64,000 bases of DNA from Laguncularia racemosa (taxonomy: Eukaryota > Streptophyta > Magnoliopsida > Myrtales > Combretaceae). Position 1 is the stretch's first letter; each line of letters begins with the position of its first letter. Location: positions 3,906,001 to 3,970,000 of the forward strand of contig JBBMOL010000012.1 in the NCBI GenBank assembly GCA_037954665.1, written 5' to 3'. The translations under genes were made by a program, and so were the position numbers. Positions 23,001 to 35,019 of this stretch are shown here, one piece after another. The notes under the pieces are model-generated. The model worked only from the letters and a program-made list of their open reading frames with translations, did not search any database and had not been told where the DNA came from.

Positions 23001-24214
23001 AGAATCCCTAAATTATGCAATAGCGATTTAGTGTCCGTTTTTTCCTGGTTTCTTATTCGTGTGCATCATTTATGAGTTTTTGGGATCACGTGCTTCTCAT
23101 GTAGAACTATAACATAGCACAGCACAATCACATGAGAAATAAATACGCAAGTAGTGCATTTGTTAAAAGAAAACATATAAATCAATTGTAATTATAAGCA
23201 CCAAAATACATGTTATGTTTTTACAATGTTCCCATCCTAATTACTAGCAATAACTTAAAAACAACAACTAGAAATCTAACAATCAAAACCAAACTACGTG
23301 TATTAGTTTCAGTCTAACAATCTTACTTGTTGCAAGTGAAATTCTGACCGCCTTTACATGCACCCTTCCATTTTTGGGGAGGAGGACTATATCCTTTATC
23401 ACTAAATGACTCTGATTCTGGCCATATTCCGCTATCAATTACACCAATAACAGTGTCACTCTCAACCGAGGTTCTTCTAATTGATCTTTCATTAAGACCC
23501 ATGAAGTCCCATGACCTTGTTGTTTGAAGCTTATAAGATATGCTAGGAAATACGGAAATTACTTGCTTCATGTCTGCATTCAAACACCACATTATAGAAA
23601 CATTATCACCAAATTTTTCAATTCCATATACAAAGATAGATGTCTTCCAACATGTACCATATAATTTTTTCGCCTCACTGTCGGTGAGATTTGCTGCAAA
23701 ACCATTAAAGCTCCTTTTATAGCTTCTAACCAAGTGATTGGAAGCAGAACTGAAAAAGAAAAACTTCATGGTACTTAAATTGAAAATAGAAGTCGGGGGA
23801 AAAAAATGAAAAAAAGAAAAATAGAAGCAATCTTATATGCTCAAAATGAGTTAGTTGTATTACATTGGGTTAACAACTTCTTGGAGGATAGTCATGTGGT
23901 CATGAGCAGGTGAGTATGCTCCCTCCGGAAGCGACCCCATATAAACAATGTAAACCTGCCATTCACCCGAATGAAATCTTATTTCTTTCCAAACCTAAAT
24001 AAGCTAATTTATGGAGTTCAAACAAGTCCTTCGCGCTTTTAACTGGACAACAAACAAAAAGAAGAAAAGAAAGATCAGAAGATGGTTTTTCAAATGATTA
24101 ATATTTAATTCTTGCCTTCCTATCTTCATATGCGGTGCTACAAAGAGGGTTTACTAATACCAAAATTGTAGAACACACAACAAAAGTGAAAGGATGGAAT
24201 CCTTGCTTAGCCAT
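20025..24214 (-). pseudogene. Subtilisin-like serine protease (cucumisin/SBT4-like), copy 2, one frameshift
   Basis: Ten exons read 24214-24116, 23955-23864, 23749-23658, 23573-23327, 22558-22076, 21927-21830, 21726-21505, 21426-21315, 21075-20865 and 20566-20025. Apart from one missing base the coding length would be ~732 codons, usual for secreted plant subtilases. Signal peptide in exon 1; I9 propeptide from VYIVYMGSLPEG; catalytic Asp in VIGVIDSGIWPES (about residue 141); His in GHGTHTAS (about 196); oxyanion Asn in AGGNDG; PA domain in exon 7; Ser in SGTSMACPHA (about 520); Fn3-like tail ending RSPIVVHTTLHPL. Exon 5 is 483 nt against 484 in copy 1, and the frame is lost at 22374-22381, between His and Asn. 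Everything else is open and splice sites match copy 1, including the GC donor of intron 1. It is either a very young pseudogene or a gene with a one-base assembly error. Confidence 0.92.
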
Positions 24215-24249
24215 CTGGATTTTTTACTTGTCTTCTCATGTCAATGATG

Positions 24250-24257
24250 TTTTTATA
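24250..24257 (-). promoter_or_regulatory. TATA box of subtilase copy 2
   Basis: TATAAAAA on the minus strand, 36 nt upstream of the ATG, conserved in position and flanks with copy 1. Confidence 0.55.
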
Positions 24258-24647
24258 CATGTCCGAGTCCCGTAAAAATGTCTCCATCCATTTTGCTAGA
24301 AAAGAATTAGTTGCCATGGCTCATATCTTCCTTATCAAAATGGAAACATTTGATTTCTTAGAATTTATTTGAAACGGTCAGCATAATCAGAGATCTTGTC
24401 TCACATATAACGATTTTCTTTCTTTCTATTTCCTATCGAGCCATTTAATTGTTAAATTTGTAATCCAATGCTTTATGTCAAGTTATTCGAAGGAAAAAGA
24501 GTAAGGAATGCATTTAAGTGGAAAGCTTTCATATTTGGAGACAATAAGAAGAAATTCAAATGGAATTATTATCTTACCCTTAAAAAAATAAAAGAAAGAA
24601 AAAGCTCTTCGCAATGACATTAGTATGGTATTTTAGCAAAATATAAA

Positions 24648-25043
24648 GGAAAAATTATAAGTGAGGAGATTAATATTTGGGATTAAGTTTAAATAGAGAA
24701 TTGAACTTTTAAGTAGTTAAGATAAATGATCAACATTAAATTGTAATTAAAATAGATGATCAATATTAAATTAAGTAGTTCAAATAGGAAATCTCATTAT
24801 GGCATTGTTATGAGTAGTAAAAAAATTCTTTATTTGAACCACTTATTATATTTATAACATAGTAGCAAATCTTCTATTTAAATCACTTATCATAATATTG
24901 ATAATCTATTTTAATCATTTAAAAGTTTAATCTTTTATTTTGATCACTTAACATAATATTGATACTTTATTTTAACTATTTGAAAATTTAATCCTCTAGA
25001 TGAATTTAAACCTAAACATTGATCCTCTTGATTGAATTTTTCC
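24648..25043. mobile_element. 396-bp MITE with long inverted-repeat arms
   Basis: Both ends are GGAAAAATT (perfect 9 bp), and the arms continue as imperfect inverted repeats for most of the element. It is flanked by the perfect 10-bp duplication AAAATATAAA (24638-24647, 25044-25053). The homologous position upstream of subtilase copy 1 has AAAATATAAA once (8073-8082) with no insert, an empty site. TSD length and foldback structure suggest a Mutator-like MITE. No coding capacity. Confidence 0.9.
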
Positions 25044-25053
25044 AAAATATAAA

Positions 25054-25547
25054 ACTATGTTATTAACTTTCAACCTACTATCACATCATAGCTTCTAACC
25101 CCTTCCTTATCCAAATTAGTATGTGTATTAGTTGAAGTATCAAATGAAATCATTTTCTATCTCTCTTACTTCCATTGTCCTCAATAAGCTACATTCTCTT
25201 GCTAATGTAAACAAAATGTTTTCCATTGACTTTAATCACTTATAACTTCTTCAAATATCTAATAAATTGAAAATCGCAAGTTGCATTGCGATCCTCATAA
25301 AAAGTACTTCATATCAACACCAATCTTGATAGTTAAAGGTTTGGTTTAAGTTTCAAGCCAAATAAAAAATGAACATAAAAATTTTAGTTTAGAGTGTTTT
25401 ATCAAAAATTTATTCATAAACTCGAATCTATTTAAGTTTCAACAAGTTTAATTACAAGATATAATTGTAAACTTGTCATTTTTTTAATTCTAGATGAACT
25501 TAATTTTCCACAACATTTGAAAAACTATTTCATCTTAGATCGAAGTG
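25054..25547. other. Spacer between MITE and E3
   Basis: Homology to the copy 1 upstream region fades within ~30 bp of the MITE. The rest is AT-rich without features. The E3 target duplication half AAGTG ends it (25543-25547). Confidence 0.5.
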
Positions 25548-27164
25548 TGTCACACTCTAAAAGGGGCTTAGAAGTTTTGACTAAAAGCAATCATGTCATA
25601 TGTGCACCCAGTTACATGATAATCACCTTGCGAGTTAGAGGTTGCAAGACTCTAATTAAATATTAAATCAATTATAATCAATCATATTACTTATGATTAT
25701 ATAATAAAAATATAATTATGGATTCTCATATTCCACGATCAATCAAGATCGTAGAGAATTGAAATCTTCTACCAAAGCAATAAAATAGAAAAACTCATCT
25801 AAGTTTTACAAATTTCATTCCTACATTGAGTTCCTAAGAATAAAAATTCATCTAAATAATCTATTAATACACATCTTAACAAAATCAATTAACCTGCTCG
25901 AATACAATAATTTACAAAGTTGAATGCCTCTAGCATTCCAACATTTCATTCCATCTATTATGTATTCATTAGAATGGATCACAATAGAATCTCAGAGGTA
26001 AGCCTTGTCCGGGTCCTACCATAATATAAATTGAAAATCTCACATAACTAGATTTAAAATATTTACAAACATCTATTCACCGATACTTAGATGAATCTAT
26101 AGAAGAAGGTCATTCTAACTCTTACCCTTGCATCTTATCCTAAAAGTTTCACGACCTATATTAGAAAATCTATAGGAGGGTGAGCTAATAACCTAGTGAG
26201 ATAGGAGTGTAATCTCTCAATACTATTTACATGCACAAGTAATTTCAAACAAGTTTTCAAGTCGTATGCTATGCATAAACAACCATATGAATGCAACATC
26301 ATACGTGGTATTCTAGTAACCAGCATGAAGTCTAGGGTTTATACTCCCCTTGACCCTAGGTTAAAAATCTGGATTATACCATCAGTACCTAGGTCACAAC
26401 TTAGCTAATTACTCTTATTTCTTTATTACATATTATCTCTTAATGTTAATGTTATAAGCTCAAGCGTTACTCACACACTGAGCAATAAACACCCTCAAGG
26501 ATAAACCGAACTTGAAACTGTCAAGGCGCTATAATTCCCTAATTACTTAGTTCACACTTGGCAGAACAGTAATCCTCCATTTACTTCTGATGCACCATGT
26601 AGCAGTGATAGCCTTTGATATAATGTAATATCTCATGTGATGCGTGTTAAATTTTATTTAAGTCAAAATAATTAATTTATTATTTCAAGGTGATCACTTA
26701 AGATATAATCACACCGAATACAGGAAACATCAAACATTTATAATCATGAAATAACACTCACAAAACCACAATTCATGAAAAGTAGAACAAAGGAATTTCG
26801 GAATTTATCCGCAACCGATAGATCATGTTTAATCCCTTTTTTATTATATATTTATTATAAATATATATGTATTACTCCTTGAGACGTCACCTTACTTTTT
26901 CTTTTCCTCTCTTTTTTTTCATATTATATAATATATATATATATATATGGCATATGCTTGTGGCACCTATTCTTTGCCGCCCTTCCACGTCGCATATTTG
27001 GTTTCCTCTTTTTTTTTTTCTTCTTTAATCTAATAATGTCCTTTTCTACGCCTACTATTCACCTTAAGCTCGTTGGATTCATGCTCCTTCATCAGAGAAT
27101 TCCCAGCTCGCCGACTTCGTTTTACTCTTTTTTTTTTTATGTTATATATATATATATATATATC
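25548..27164 (-). repeat. E3 3' LTR, distal part (split by E2)
   Basis: Aligns by eye along its length with 57654-59165. It carries an ~85-bp stretch at about 26625-26715 that the other LTR lacks. It ends in a (TA)n microsatellite (27143-27163), where E2 entered. Confidence 0.85.
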
Positions 27165-29097
27165 TATAATACATATATATTTTTATATAAATAAATAAAT
27201 GTGTAAAAATATAATGAGTGGCAAAGTCGTAAATGAACATATAGGAAAAGGAGCAATTTCATCTTTTCCTAGCGAATTATATATATGTGAAACTGACCCC
27301 GGGTTCTTCTATTTTCTGCACATTCTTATAATAGCAGCCTAGAGAATCCTAAAGAGAGAAAAAGCGAGAGAGCCTCTTCAAGAAGACCTAAAGAAATCCG
27401 AGGAGGTAGTGCGGTGTAGCAACAGGTAACGGTTTGGGAATTGTTGTAAGACCTACTATAACAGCAATGACCTAATCACGGAACGGTTTTGTTTATATAT
27501 AGGGATTTATAGGAATCAAGTTTAAAAGTGGATTGAACAAGCATGAAAGCTGTTGAATTTAGAGTTTCAAGTGAAATTTGAATCAAGTAAGAGTAATTAA
27601 CTTGTATTTTTGGATTTATTTAAGCTTTAGATTACAAAATGAGGAGATTGGATGAAACAATGTAGAAAAATTAGGGTTCGAATGACATACCGAATGATAC
27701 ATGACCATCCAACACGATCGTGCTACTTTTGTGTTGATTTATCAAAACATATTGGGAGGTACACGACCATCCAACATGGTCGTGTTTCGATCTTGTTGAG
27801 TCCAAAAGTTATGTCAAGAGATACATGTCGTCTTTCAACCATGTTGAATTAAGAGAAACACGGCCCTCCAACACGTCATGTTCCAACCCTGTTGAAGCTA
27901 AATCTTATTAAGAGATACACGACCTCTAAAACAGTTATGTACTAGCCTATGTTAGGCAACACAGCCTCTAACATGGTCATGTTAAGTGATGAATATTATG
28001 ATTATGCATCAAATTATCTTCTTAATTAACCAAGTTCCATATAACCAAAACAATTAGTAAAACCTTAAATGACTTAATAAAATAAGAGGAATAAGGAGAG
28101 TTATATTATGTTAGATTAGTACTAAGATTAATGTGTTGATTATACAAATATCAACTTAGATTAAGTTTAGGATAAGAAGTACGTAAGGCTAGGATTCCAG
28201 GTATGTATTTACTTTATTTATTATATGTGATTATTAGGAAGCTATTTAATAAGTTGTATAATGAAATGCTAAGATATAATGTGAATTATGTGGTATCATG
28301 AAGTAATATAGTGTTATGTGAATAGAATGAGATAAGTTGTTTGTACTTAGCTCGGCCTAAGGGCCTATAATGGTAAATCCCTAGGGGGCATCTCGATGAT
28401 CGGTATGTTGTGTTGCCTCTGGTGGAGTCGTGTATCAAAATGATCTAAGGTAAATTAGGGCTAGACGAGGCTCGTAGTGGTAGTTCCCTTTAAGGTTAGA
28501 TGGGTTCCATAGAGGCAGTTCCCACTAGGACAAAACTTCTGTGTACTAAGGTCTTGAGTACCCCTATGTGATATAATTCAATTTGGTGTTGATGTGTGAA
28601 TTGAATTGTGAATGTGTTATGGATAAATGTTGCATATACACATGTGCTATTATTATAGTGTATCATGTGCATGTAAGTGTGGTACTCACATACGAAGCTT
28701 GGGCTCACCCTTTTCCTATATATATATTTTTTTTTAGTTGCAGGCAAAAATGATAAACAATTAAAGTACGATGAGAATAGGAACTTGGTGGGACATTACA
28801 AGGATAGGATGGGAAGAGAACACTATACTATGTGGAAAAAGAGTGGTAAGGATTATGAACAATTGTAAATGAATGTTTTATGGTTAAATTGAAGTTATAG
28901 AGATAAACTACAACTTGAGATTTTGTTGTTAAATAATGACTCACTCATGAGTCATTCTTTTGATTATTGTTATAGTAGTATAATGGATAATGTATATAAG
29001 TAAGTTTGATGGACGATGGAGTTTCAGAGCCTTAGTGTGTCACTTAGTAGTAGTGACACATGGCAAGTTATGATACTCTAGGTTCTAGGGCGTTATA
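27165..29097 (+). repeat. E2 5' LTR
   Basis: About 1.93 kb and clearly homologous to 49074-51041. It includes a TATA-like TTATATATATG (27273) and a tandem ~60-bp array of 'acacgaccatccaacatggtcgtgtt' palindromic motifs (about 27695-27985). A TAG-rich end runs to CGTTATA. Confidence 0.9.
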
Positions 29098-29104
29098 GCT
29101 TAAG

Positions 29105-29116
29105 TGATATCAGAGC
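29105..29116 (+). other. E2 primer-binding site (decayed tRNA-iMet type)
   Basis: TGATATCAGAGC, one G-to-A change from TGGTATCAGAGC, 7 nt after the LTR end. Confidence 0.8.
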
Positions 29117-29528
29117 ATAGGTTGATGATCTCTAGAAGCTTAGGTTTTGATCAAAAGAAAATAAGTAAGTAATATCAGAGGACTAAGTTTTGATGATCTT
29201 TAAAATTTAAGATACGATCAAATAGAGATTTAGTTGATGACTTCTAGAATTAAGTAATAATCTAAAAGGTGTAGAATTCAATCAATAGAAGTTAAGTTGA
29301 AATCTTTAAAAGATCAAGTAAATGATATATAGATCTAAGAATGAAGAGAGTGGATAAATTAGGGGATAACTATTATATTATGTTAATCCTAATATTCTAT
29401 TGAATATTCCTATTTAATTACACGTGTATGTATATGTTTGAGCTTGAGTATGCATAGATGTATACTGTCACTAACTCTCCTTATAAATTCTAACTTTAGA
29501 ATCATTCTACTGCTTTAATTTACATAGA

Positions 29529-30640
29529 ATGCCTCTAAGAAGAAATATCATGCAAGGTTCATCTAGTGCTAGACAGGGTAGAGATGCCCTAAAGGATAGG
29601 AACCCTTAAAGACCACCTTAGCAGGAAACCCTAGAGCAAGTTAATGTCATTGCTGCTTAGCTGTGAGAAACTGTAAATGCTCTAGTGGAAATGTTGGCAC
29701 AACAATAACAGCAAACCGTGAGACCTATCAGGTCTATAGAGGAACCTTGTAAGCTGGACAAATTTGTAAGATTGGCTAAGGAGTTCCACCCAAAGGTTGA
29801 TGATCCAATAGAGGCTGAAAATTGGATCATTGAGACTGAAAGGACCTTTGAAGCCTTCATGGTCCCAAAAGATAAAAGAGTAAGATATGTTGTAGAGTGG
29901 TGGACTCATATGTCTATATTAATAGGAGCCCTGAACCAATGGCAGAGGTTTAAGGAACTATTTTATGGAAAGTACTTCCCCAGCAGCATCAGAGACAAAA
30001 TGGAGGCGGATTATTATAACTGCTAGCAAAGCAATAAATCTATTGAGGCATATGAAGCAGAGCTGAATCGCTTAAGAAAATTCTTGCCAAAGGTGATGAG
30101 AGGAGATGATGCCTCCTAAGCTAGAAGATTCTTAAGGGGATTAGAGCCTACCTTACAACATGAAGTAGGGGCTTTTCAATTGACTAATTATGTAGGAGTA
30201 GTTGATGAAGCCAAATACTTAGAGTAGAGCAAGAAGAGAACAGAAGAACAATTGTCTTGTAGATCAGGATTAGTCTTGGGAAAAAGGCTTGTCTCCAACA
30301 TACCTTATGTAGATAAAAGGAAGAGGCCAGCTGTATATCTAGCTAAACTTATGGCTTATGTGCCTAAACCTCTTCAAACTAAGCCCACACCTCTAGCTTT
30401 GTCTCCCCCACAATAGGTAGGTCAAGGTGTGAGATGTCCTAGATGTTTAGGACCATATGATCTACAATGATGTAATTAGCTAGAAGGGGCATGCTTCTCC
30501 TGTAGCAAAACATGACATACTAGCAAGAGTTGTGCTGAAAGAACCTTCCCTCAGACTTTTTGCTACACCTGTAAGCAAAGAGGACACAAATTATTTGAGT
30601 GTAGTGCTCAGCACACTTAAATAATTGTACCCCACAAGCC
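29529..30640 (+). pseudogene. E2 gag
   Basis: Starts MPLRRNIMQGSSSARQG. The capsid block (KFVRLAKEFHPKVDD ... AENWIIETERTFEAF ... WQRFKELFYGKYFP) is the Retrotrans_gag domain, open from 29718 to 30026 in the same frame as the start codon. Zinc-knuckle remnants follow at about 30430-30605: CPRCLGPYDL (partial), CFSCSKT*HTSKSC and CYTCKQRGHKLFEC. At least ten in-frame stops, mostly TAG or TGA, interrupt it. The product would be capsid/nucleocapsid. Confidence 0.85.
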
Positions 30641-30699
30641 CTACAGCCTATAAGGACTAAACCCAAAGGACCACTAGGCAGAAATCAAAACGTGGGACC

Positions 30700-33600
30700 A
30701 AGACAGAGGGAACATGGTAGAGTGTTTGCATTACAACAGTAGTAGCAATAATAGGATGCCCATGATTAAGATACCATAGTAGGTACACTACTCATAAACT
30801 TGTATATTGCCTATGTATTATTTAACATGGGTGCGACCTATTCATGCATATCTCCTGTTTTTATGATTGTATGTGGATTAAAACCCATTGTATTGGAGAG
30901 TGCTATAATTGTAAATACTCCATTTGGAGTAGGGGGAAATTAAACCAAATGTGTAAAGATGTATAAATTGTAACACATGGCAAGAAAATGCCAACTAAAT
31001 TATTTGTATTAGAGATAATAGAGTTTGATCTAATTTTGGGGTGAATTGGTTATATAAGTATCATGCCACTATAGATTGTCACAATCTAATGGTTAAATTT
31101 GATTTTCTTGATGAGGAGCAAATTGTATACTAGTTAGATCCACAGAGGCTTGTGACTCTTCCAACATACGCGTTGTAGAATAAAGGAAGATTACCAGCCT
31201 TATTAGTGGAGATAAGATTGGTTAAGGAATTGAGTTTTATGTTAGTGAATGAGTATATAGATGTTTTTCTTGAGAATTTTTTAGGTTTACCACTAGCTAG
31301 AGAGATGAAATTCTATATCGATCTTGTACCAGGAATGACATCCATACCTAAAGCACCATATAGAATGGCACCTACTAAACTATTTGAACTGAAAACTCAA
31401 CTTCAAGAGCTTCAAGATAGTGGGTTATTAGATCAAGTGTCTCACCATGGGGTGCTCTAGTGCTATTTGTCAAGAAGAAAGATGGGAGTATGTGGCTATG
31501 TATAGATTATAAGGAGCTAAATCGAGTCACAATCAAGAACAAATATCCTCTCCCTAAGATTGATGATTTATTTAATCAATTACAAGGAGCTCAAGTCTTC
31601 TCCAAAATTGACTTGAGATCGAGGTACCATTAGTTAAGAATCAAGGAGGAAGACATAGAAAATTGCTTTTAGGATTCGATATGGGCATTACAAGTTTTGG
31701 GTAATGCCTTTTAGTTTGACAAATGCTCCAACAGCCTTCATAGACCTCAAGAACAGAGTACTCAAAGACTAGCTAGATCAATTTATAGTGGTTTTTAGAG
31801 ATGATATCCTCATCTATTCTAAAAGTAGAGAAGAACATAAAGCACATCTCAAAACTGTACTAGAAAGACTTAGGGAAAAAAAGCTTTATGCAAAATTTAG
31901 TAAGTGCGAATTTTGGTTGGAATAAGTATCCTTCTTAGGACATTTAGTGAATAAGAATGGAATATCGGTAGACCCTAAGAAGGTGAAGGCAGTAAGTGAC
32001 TAGCCAAGACCAAAAACTGTAATAGAAGTAAGGAGTTTTCTAGGATTAGTTGAGTATTACAGATGCTTTGTAGAAGGATTTTCTCGGTTAGCCACTCCCT
32101 TAACTCAACTAACAAAGAAAAAGGCCCAGTTTGTATGGAGTGAGAAGTGTGAAAGTACCTTCACAACATTGAAAAATAAATTAATGACAGCTCCAATGTT
32201 GGCTCTACCGAAGACGGGGGAAGAATTGGAAGTATTCAATGATGCATCAAATCAAGGTTTGGGGTATGTACTTATGCAAAATGGGAAAGTTATTGCACGT
32301 GCTTCTCCCTAGCTAAAACAATATAAAAAGAATTACCCCACTCATAACTTAGAATTAGCTGCAATGATTTTGCACTAAAATTGTGGAGACACTATCTTTA
32401 TGGGGAGAAGTGTAAAATCTTCACAGACCATAAAAGTTTGAAGTAATTGTTTACTTAGAAGGACTTGAATATGAGGCAAAGAAGGTGGCTAAAAATGATA
32501 AATGATTATGATTTGGAAATTCATTATCACCTTGGGAAAACAAATGTGGTTGCAGATGCTTTAAGCACGAAGAAACACATAAATATTGTAGGATTAATCA
32601 CATCTCAGAAGAAGATATGGATAAGTTAAAATTGGAGGTGGTGACACGAGAAGTGGGAAATAAGTTGGCTACACTTAGTATCTAACCCAATCTTCTAGAT
32701 CATATTAAAACTAAACAAATGGACGATCCTAAAATTCAGAAGATAAAGGACAAATTAGAATGAGGTGAAGCCATAGAATTTGTGTTAAACATCAAAGGAG
32801 TAGTCAAGTACAGTAATAGATGGAGCGTTCTAAATAACATAGAATTAATGAAGAAGATTATGAAGGAAGCCCATTACTCAGGTTATACAGTATACCCAAG
32901 AAGCACCAAGGTTTACAAGGATCTCAAGAACACTTACTAGTGGAAAAATATGAAACGGGAGATAGCCGAATATGTATCCAAGTGTCTCACCTATCAACAA
33001 ATAAAGATAAAACACCAGAGACCAACTGGTGAGTTACAACCTCTTCCTGTACCTGAATGGAAGTGGGAACATGTAACTATAGATTTTTTTCATAATACTC
33101 TCGAGAACAAAGGAGAAATATGATGCAATTTGGGTAATAGTAGACAGATTAACCAAGTCCACACATTTCTTGCCAATTATGGTGGACTATAGACTAGAAA
33201 AGCTTACTCAAATGCACATTAAAGAGATTTTCATATTATATGGTATACCAGCTATGATTAGATCTGATAAAGATACTTATTTTGTGAGAAAATTCTAAAA
33301 AAGCCTACATTAAGCTCTAAGAACAAAATTCCAGTTTATTACAGCATTTCATCCTCAGACAAATGGGCAATTTAAAAGAACCATTCAAATTTAAGAAGAT
33401 TTACTATGATCTTATACCTTAGATCAAAGGGGTAAGTGGAGTGATCATTTGCCTTTAGTAGAATTTATTTATAACAATAGTTACTAGGCTACTATACAGA
33501 TGGCTCCTTATGAAGCATTATATGGAAGAAAGTATAGATCTCCCTTACACTGGGATAAAGTGGGAGAAAGATGGGTATTGGGGTTAGAGATAGTACAGGA

Positions 33601-33765
33601 AACAGTAGAGAAGGTTAAAGTCATAAGGTAACAGATCCTATCAGCCTAGAGTCGCTAGAAAGGTTATGCAGACAAACGGCGATGTCTTCTAGAGTTTCAA
33701 GTGGGAGATAAAGTCTTACTAAAGATATCTCCAACTAAAGGAGTAATCAGATTTGGATTGCAAGG
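30700..33765 (+). pseudogene. E2 pol, part 1: protease, RT, RNase H, integrase
   Basis: Protease near 30800 reads YVLFNMGATYSCIS: the DTG catalytic triplet is NMG, so inactive. RT (31350-32130) has LFVKKKDGSM, KIDLRSRYH and a catalytic box FRDD in place of FIDD, followed by ILIYSKSREEH. RNase H (about 32200-32620) reads FNDASNQGLGYVLMQNGK. The integrase zinc-binding and core regions (32690-33420) are recognisable (TIDFFHNTLEN, IRSDKDTYFV, FHPQTNGQF). The protein is close to E4 by eye. Stops and frame changes are frequent. The frame is cut at 33765 in the integrase C-terminal region by insertion of E1 and resumes at 48671. Confidence 0.85.
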
Positions 33766-34041
33766 TGTAAACACCCCATTTTTGCCCTAGGAATGAGTAA
33801 TAATCAATAATAATCAATTTTCAATTTTTTCCAATTTTTCCCTAATTTAGCATAAATAATAAAATATATTCAAAAAAATAAAAATAAATAGGAAAACACA
33901 TCAATTTTGAAAAATGATTTTAGAAATAGTAATAATAAGGGATGAATAATTTTTATAAATTTTTGAAATTTCAAAAAATACAAAAAAATGAAAAAAATCG
34001 CATTGCATATATGCAATTTGCGATATAAAGAAAATCGAGAA

Positions 34042-34120
34042 ATTGGGCTAGCTCAGTTGGTTCGTGAGTGCGCTGGGAACGTGCGGGAGGCTTGGAGGTC
34101 GCGAGTTCGAATCTTCCCCT
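34042..34120 (+). other. tRNA-like Pol III promoter module inside the E1 LTR
   Basis: TAGCTCAGTTGG (34049-34060) matches the A-box/D-arm and GAGTTCGAATC (34103-34113) the B-box/T-arm, with 42 nt between, within the range for tRNA genes and tRNA-derived SINEs. The 3' LTR has the same module (46813-46890), so it predates insertion. No acceptor stem pairs and no anticodon arm is evident, so this is not a functional tRNA gene. A captured SINE head is the likely source. Confidence 0.7.
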
Positions 34121-34458
34121 GAGCACTCGATGCAATTTTTTCTTTCCTTTCGCTTGGAGCTGCCACGTGGCAGCGTGTGATTGGCCTAAGAAAATCACGC
34201 GTGTTGCGCGTGATTGTCTTCCTTACCCGGACAGACGCGAGGAGAAGCCAGGAGCAAGTCCGACGAAGGTGGAATCGATCATTTTTTTTCAAATCTTCTA
34301 GATTATTGTCAAGATAAAGCCGAATCCATAAGATAAATCAAAGAAAAACAATGGATCAACATCAAATCGCCAGGATAAAATCAAATCTAAAAACGGAAGA
34401 AATTCGGATTTATCCAAATCGGCCGATTTGAGCTTATCCAAGAGGGTTTCCGGACGCA

Positions 34459-34466
34459 TATAAATA
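34459..34466 (+). promoter_or_regulatory. E1 LTR TATA box
   Basis: TATAAATA followed by AGAGGAGGAGTAGAGGAAG; conserved in the 3' LTR (47230-47237). It would place transcript start near 34490. Confidence 0.7.
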
Positions 34467-34783
34467 GAGGAGGAGTAGAGGAAGCTAAAACACGAATCAG
34501 AGTTGAGAGAAAGTGAGGAAAGAGTGCAAATCGAAGAGCATCGGAGGAGACCCAAAATTGCGAAGCACCGGCCGGAGTTGAACCACCACCAGGAGGCAAT
34601 CTGGGAGCAAACCACCACCACCATTGGATTCAGCAACCTCGAGAAGCTAGGATTTGACACCTCACCCGTTGCAAAAGGCCACCGGAACGCCGTGAACGAG
34701 CCTTCCCCGCCGCCGTGTCCGATCGATTCGACCCGACCCGATTCGACCCGATCGACCCGACCCGCGCACCGACCCAGATCCAG

Positions 34784-35019
34784 GTAAGTCGGATTTTCCG
34801 GATTTTTTTTTATTTTACTTATTTTGTTTATTTATTTGTTCCGAATTAATTTATTATTTATTTGTGGTTTTTGTTATTTGCTTAGTTATTTATTTAGTGG
34901 TTTTTGTTATTTGCTTAGTTATTTATTTATTGGTTTTTGTTATTCGTTTAGTTATTAGTTATTTATTTGTTTCCATTTTCAATAAATAGAAAAATGTAGA
35001 AATTAGGTTTTTTTTTTAG
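34784..35019 (+). other. Candidate leader intron inside the E1 LTR
   Basis: CCAG|GTAAGT at 34784 is a perfect donor consensus, ~295 nt downstream of the presumed start. A T-tract ending TTTTTTTTAG at 35019 is a good acceptor. The interval is T-rich and stop-rich, as plant introns are. The 3' LTR keeps both sites (donor CCAA|GTAAGT near 47531). This is inference only. Confidence 0.4.

Noticed and set aside
28496..28868. Short frames inside the E2 5' LTR
   Set aside because: The frames are not preserved in the 3' LTR (50513-50806 reads differently) and lie in non-coding LTR sequence.
34045..34120. A true tRNA gene in the E1 LTR
   Set aside because: A- and B-box are good, but no acceptor stem pairing and no clear anticodon arm; also present in decayed form in the other LTR.
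34503..34787. 94-codon open frame in the E1 5' LTR just downstream of the TATA box
   Set aside because: The frame is not maintained in the 3' LTR and its C-terminal half is a translated GACCCGA repeat; it overlaps the likely splice donor.
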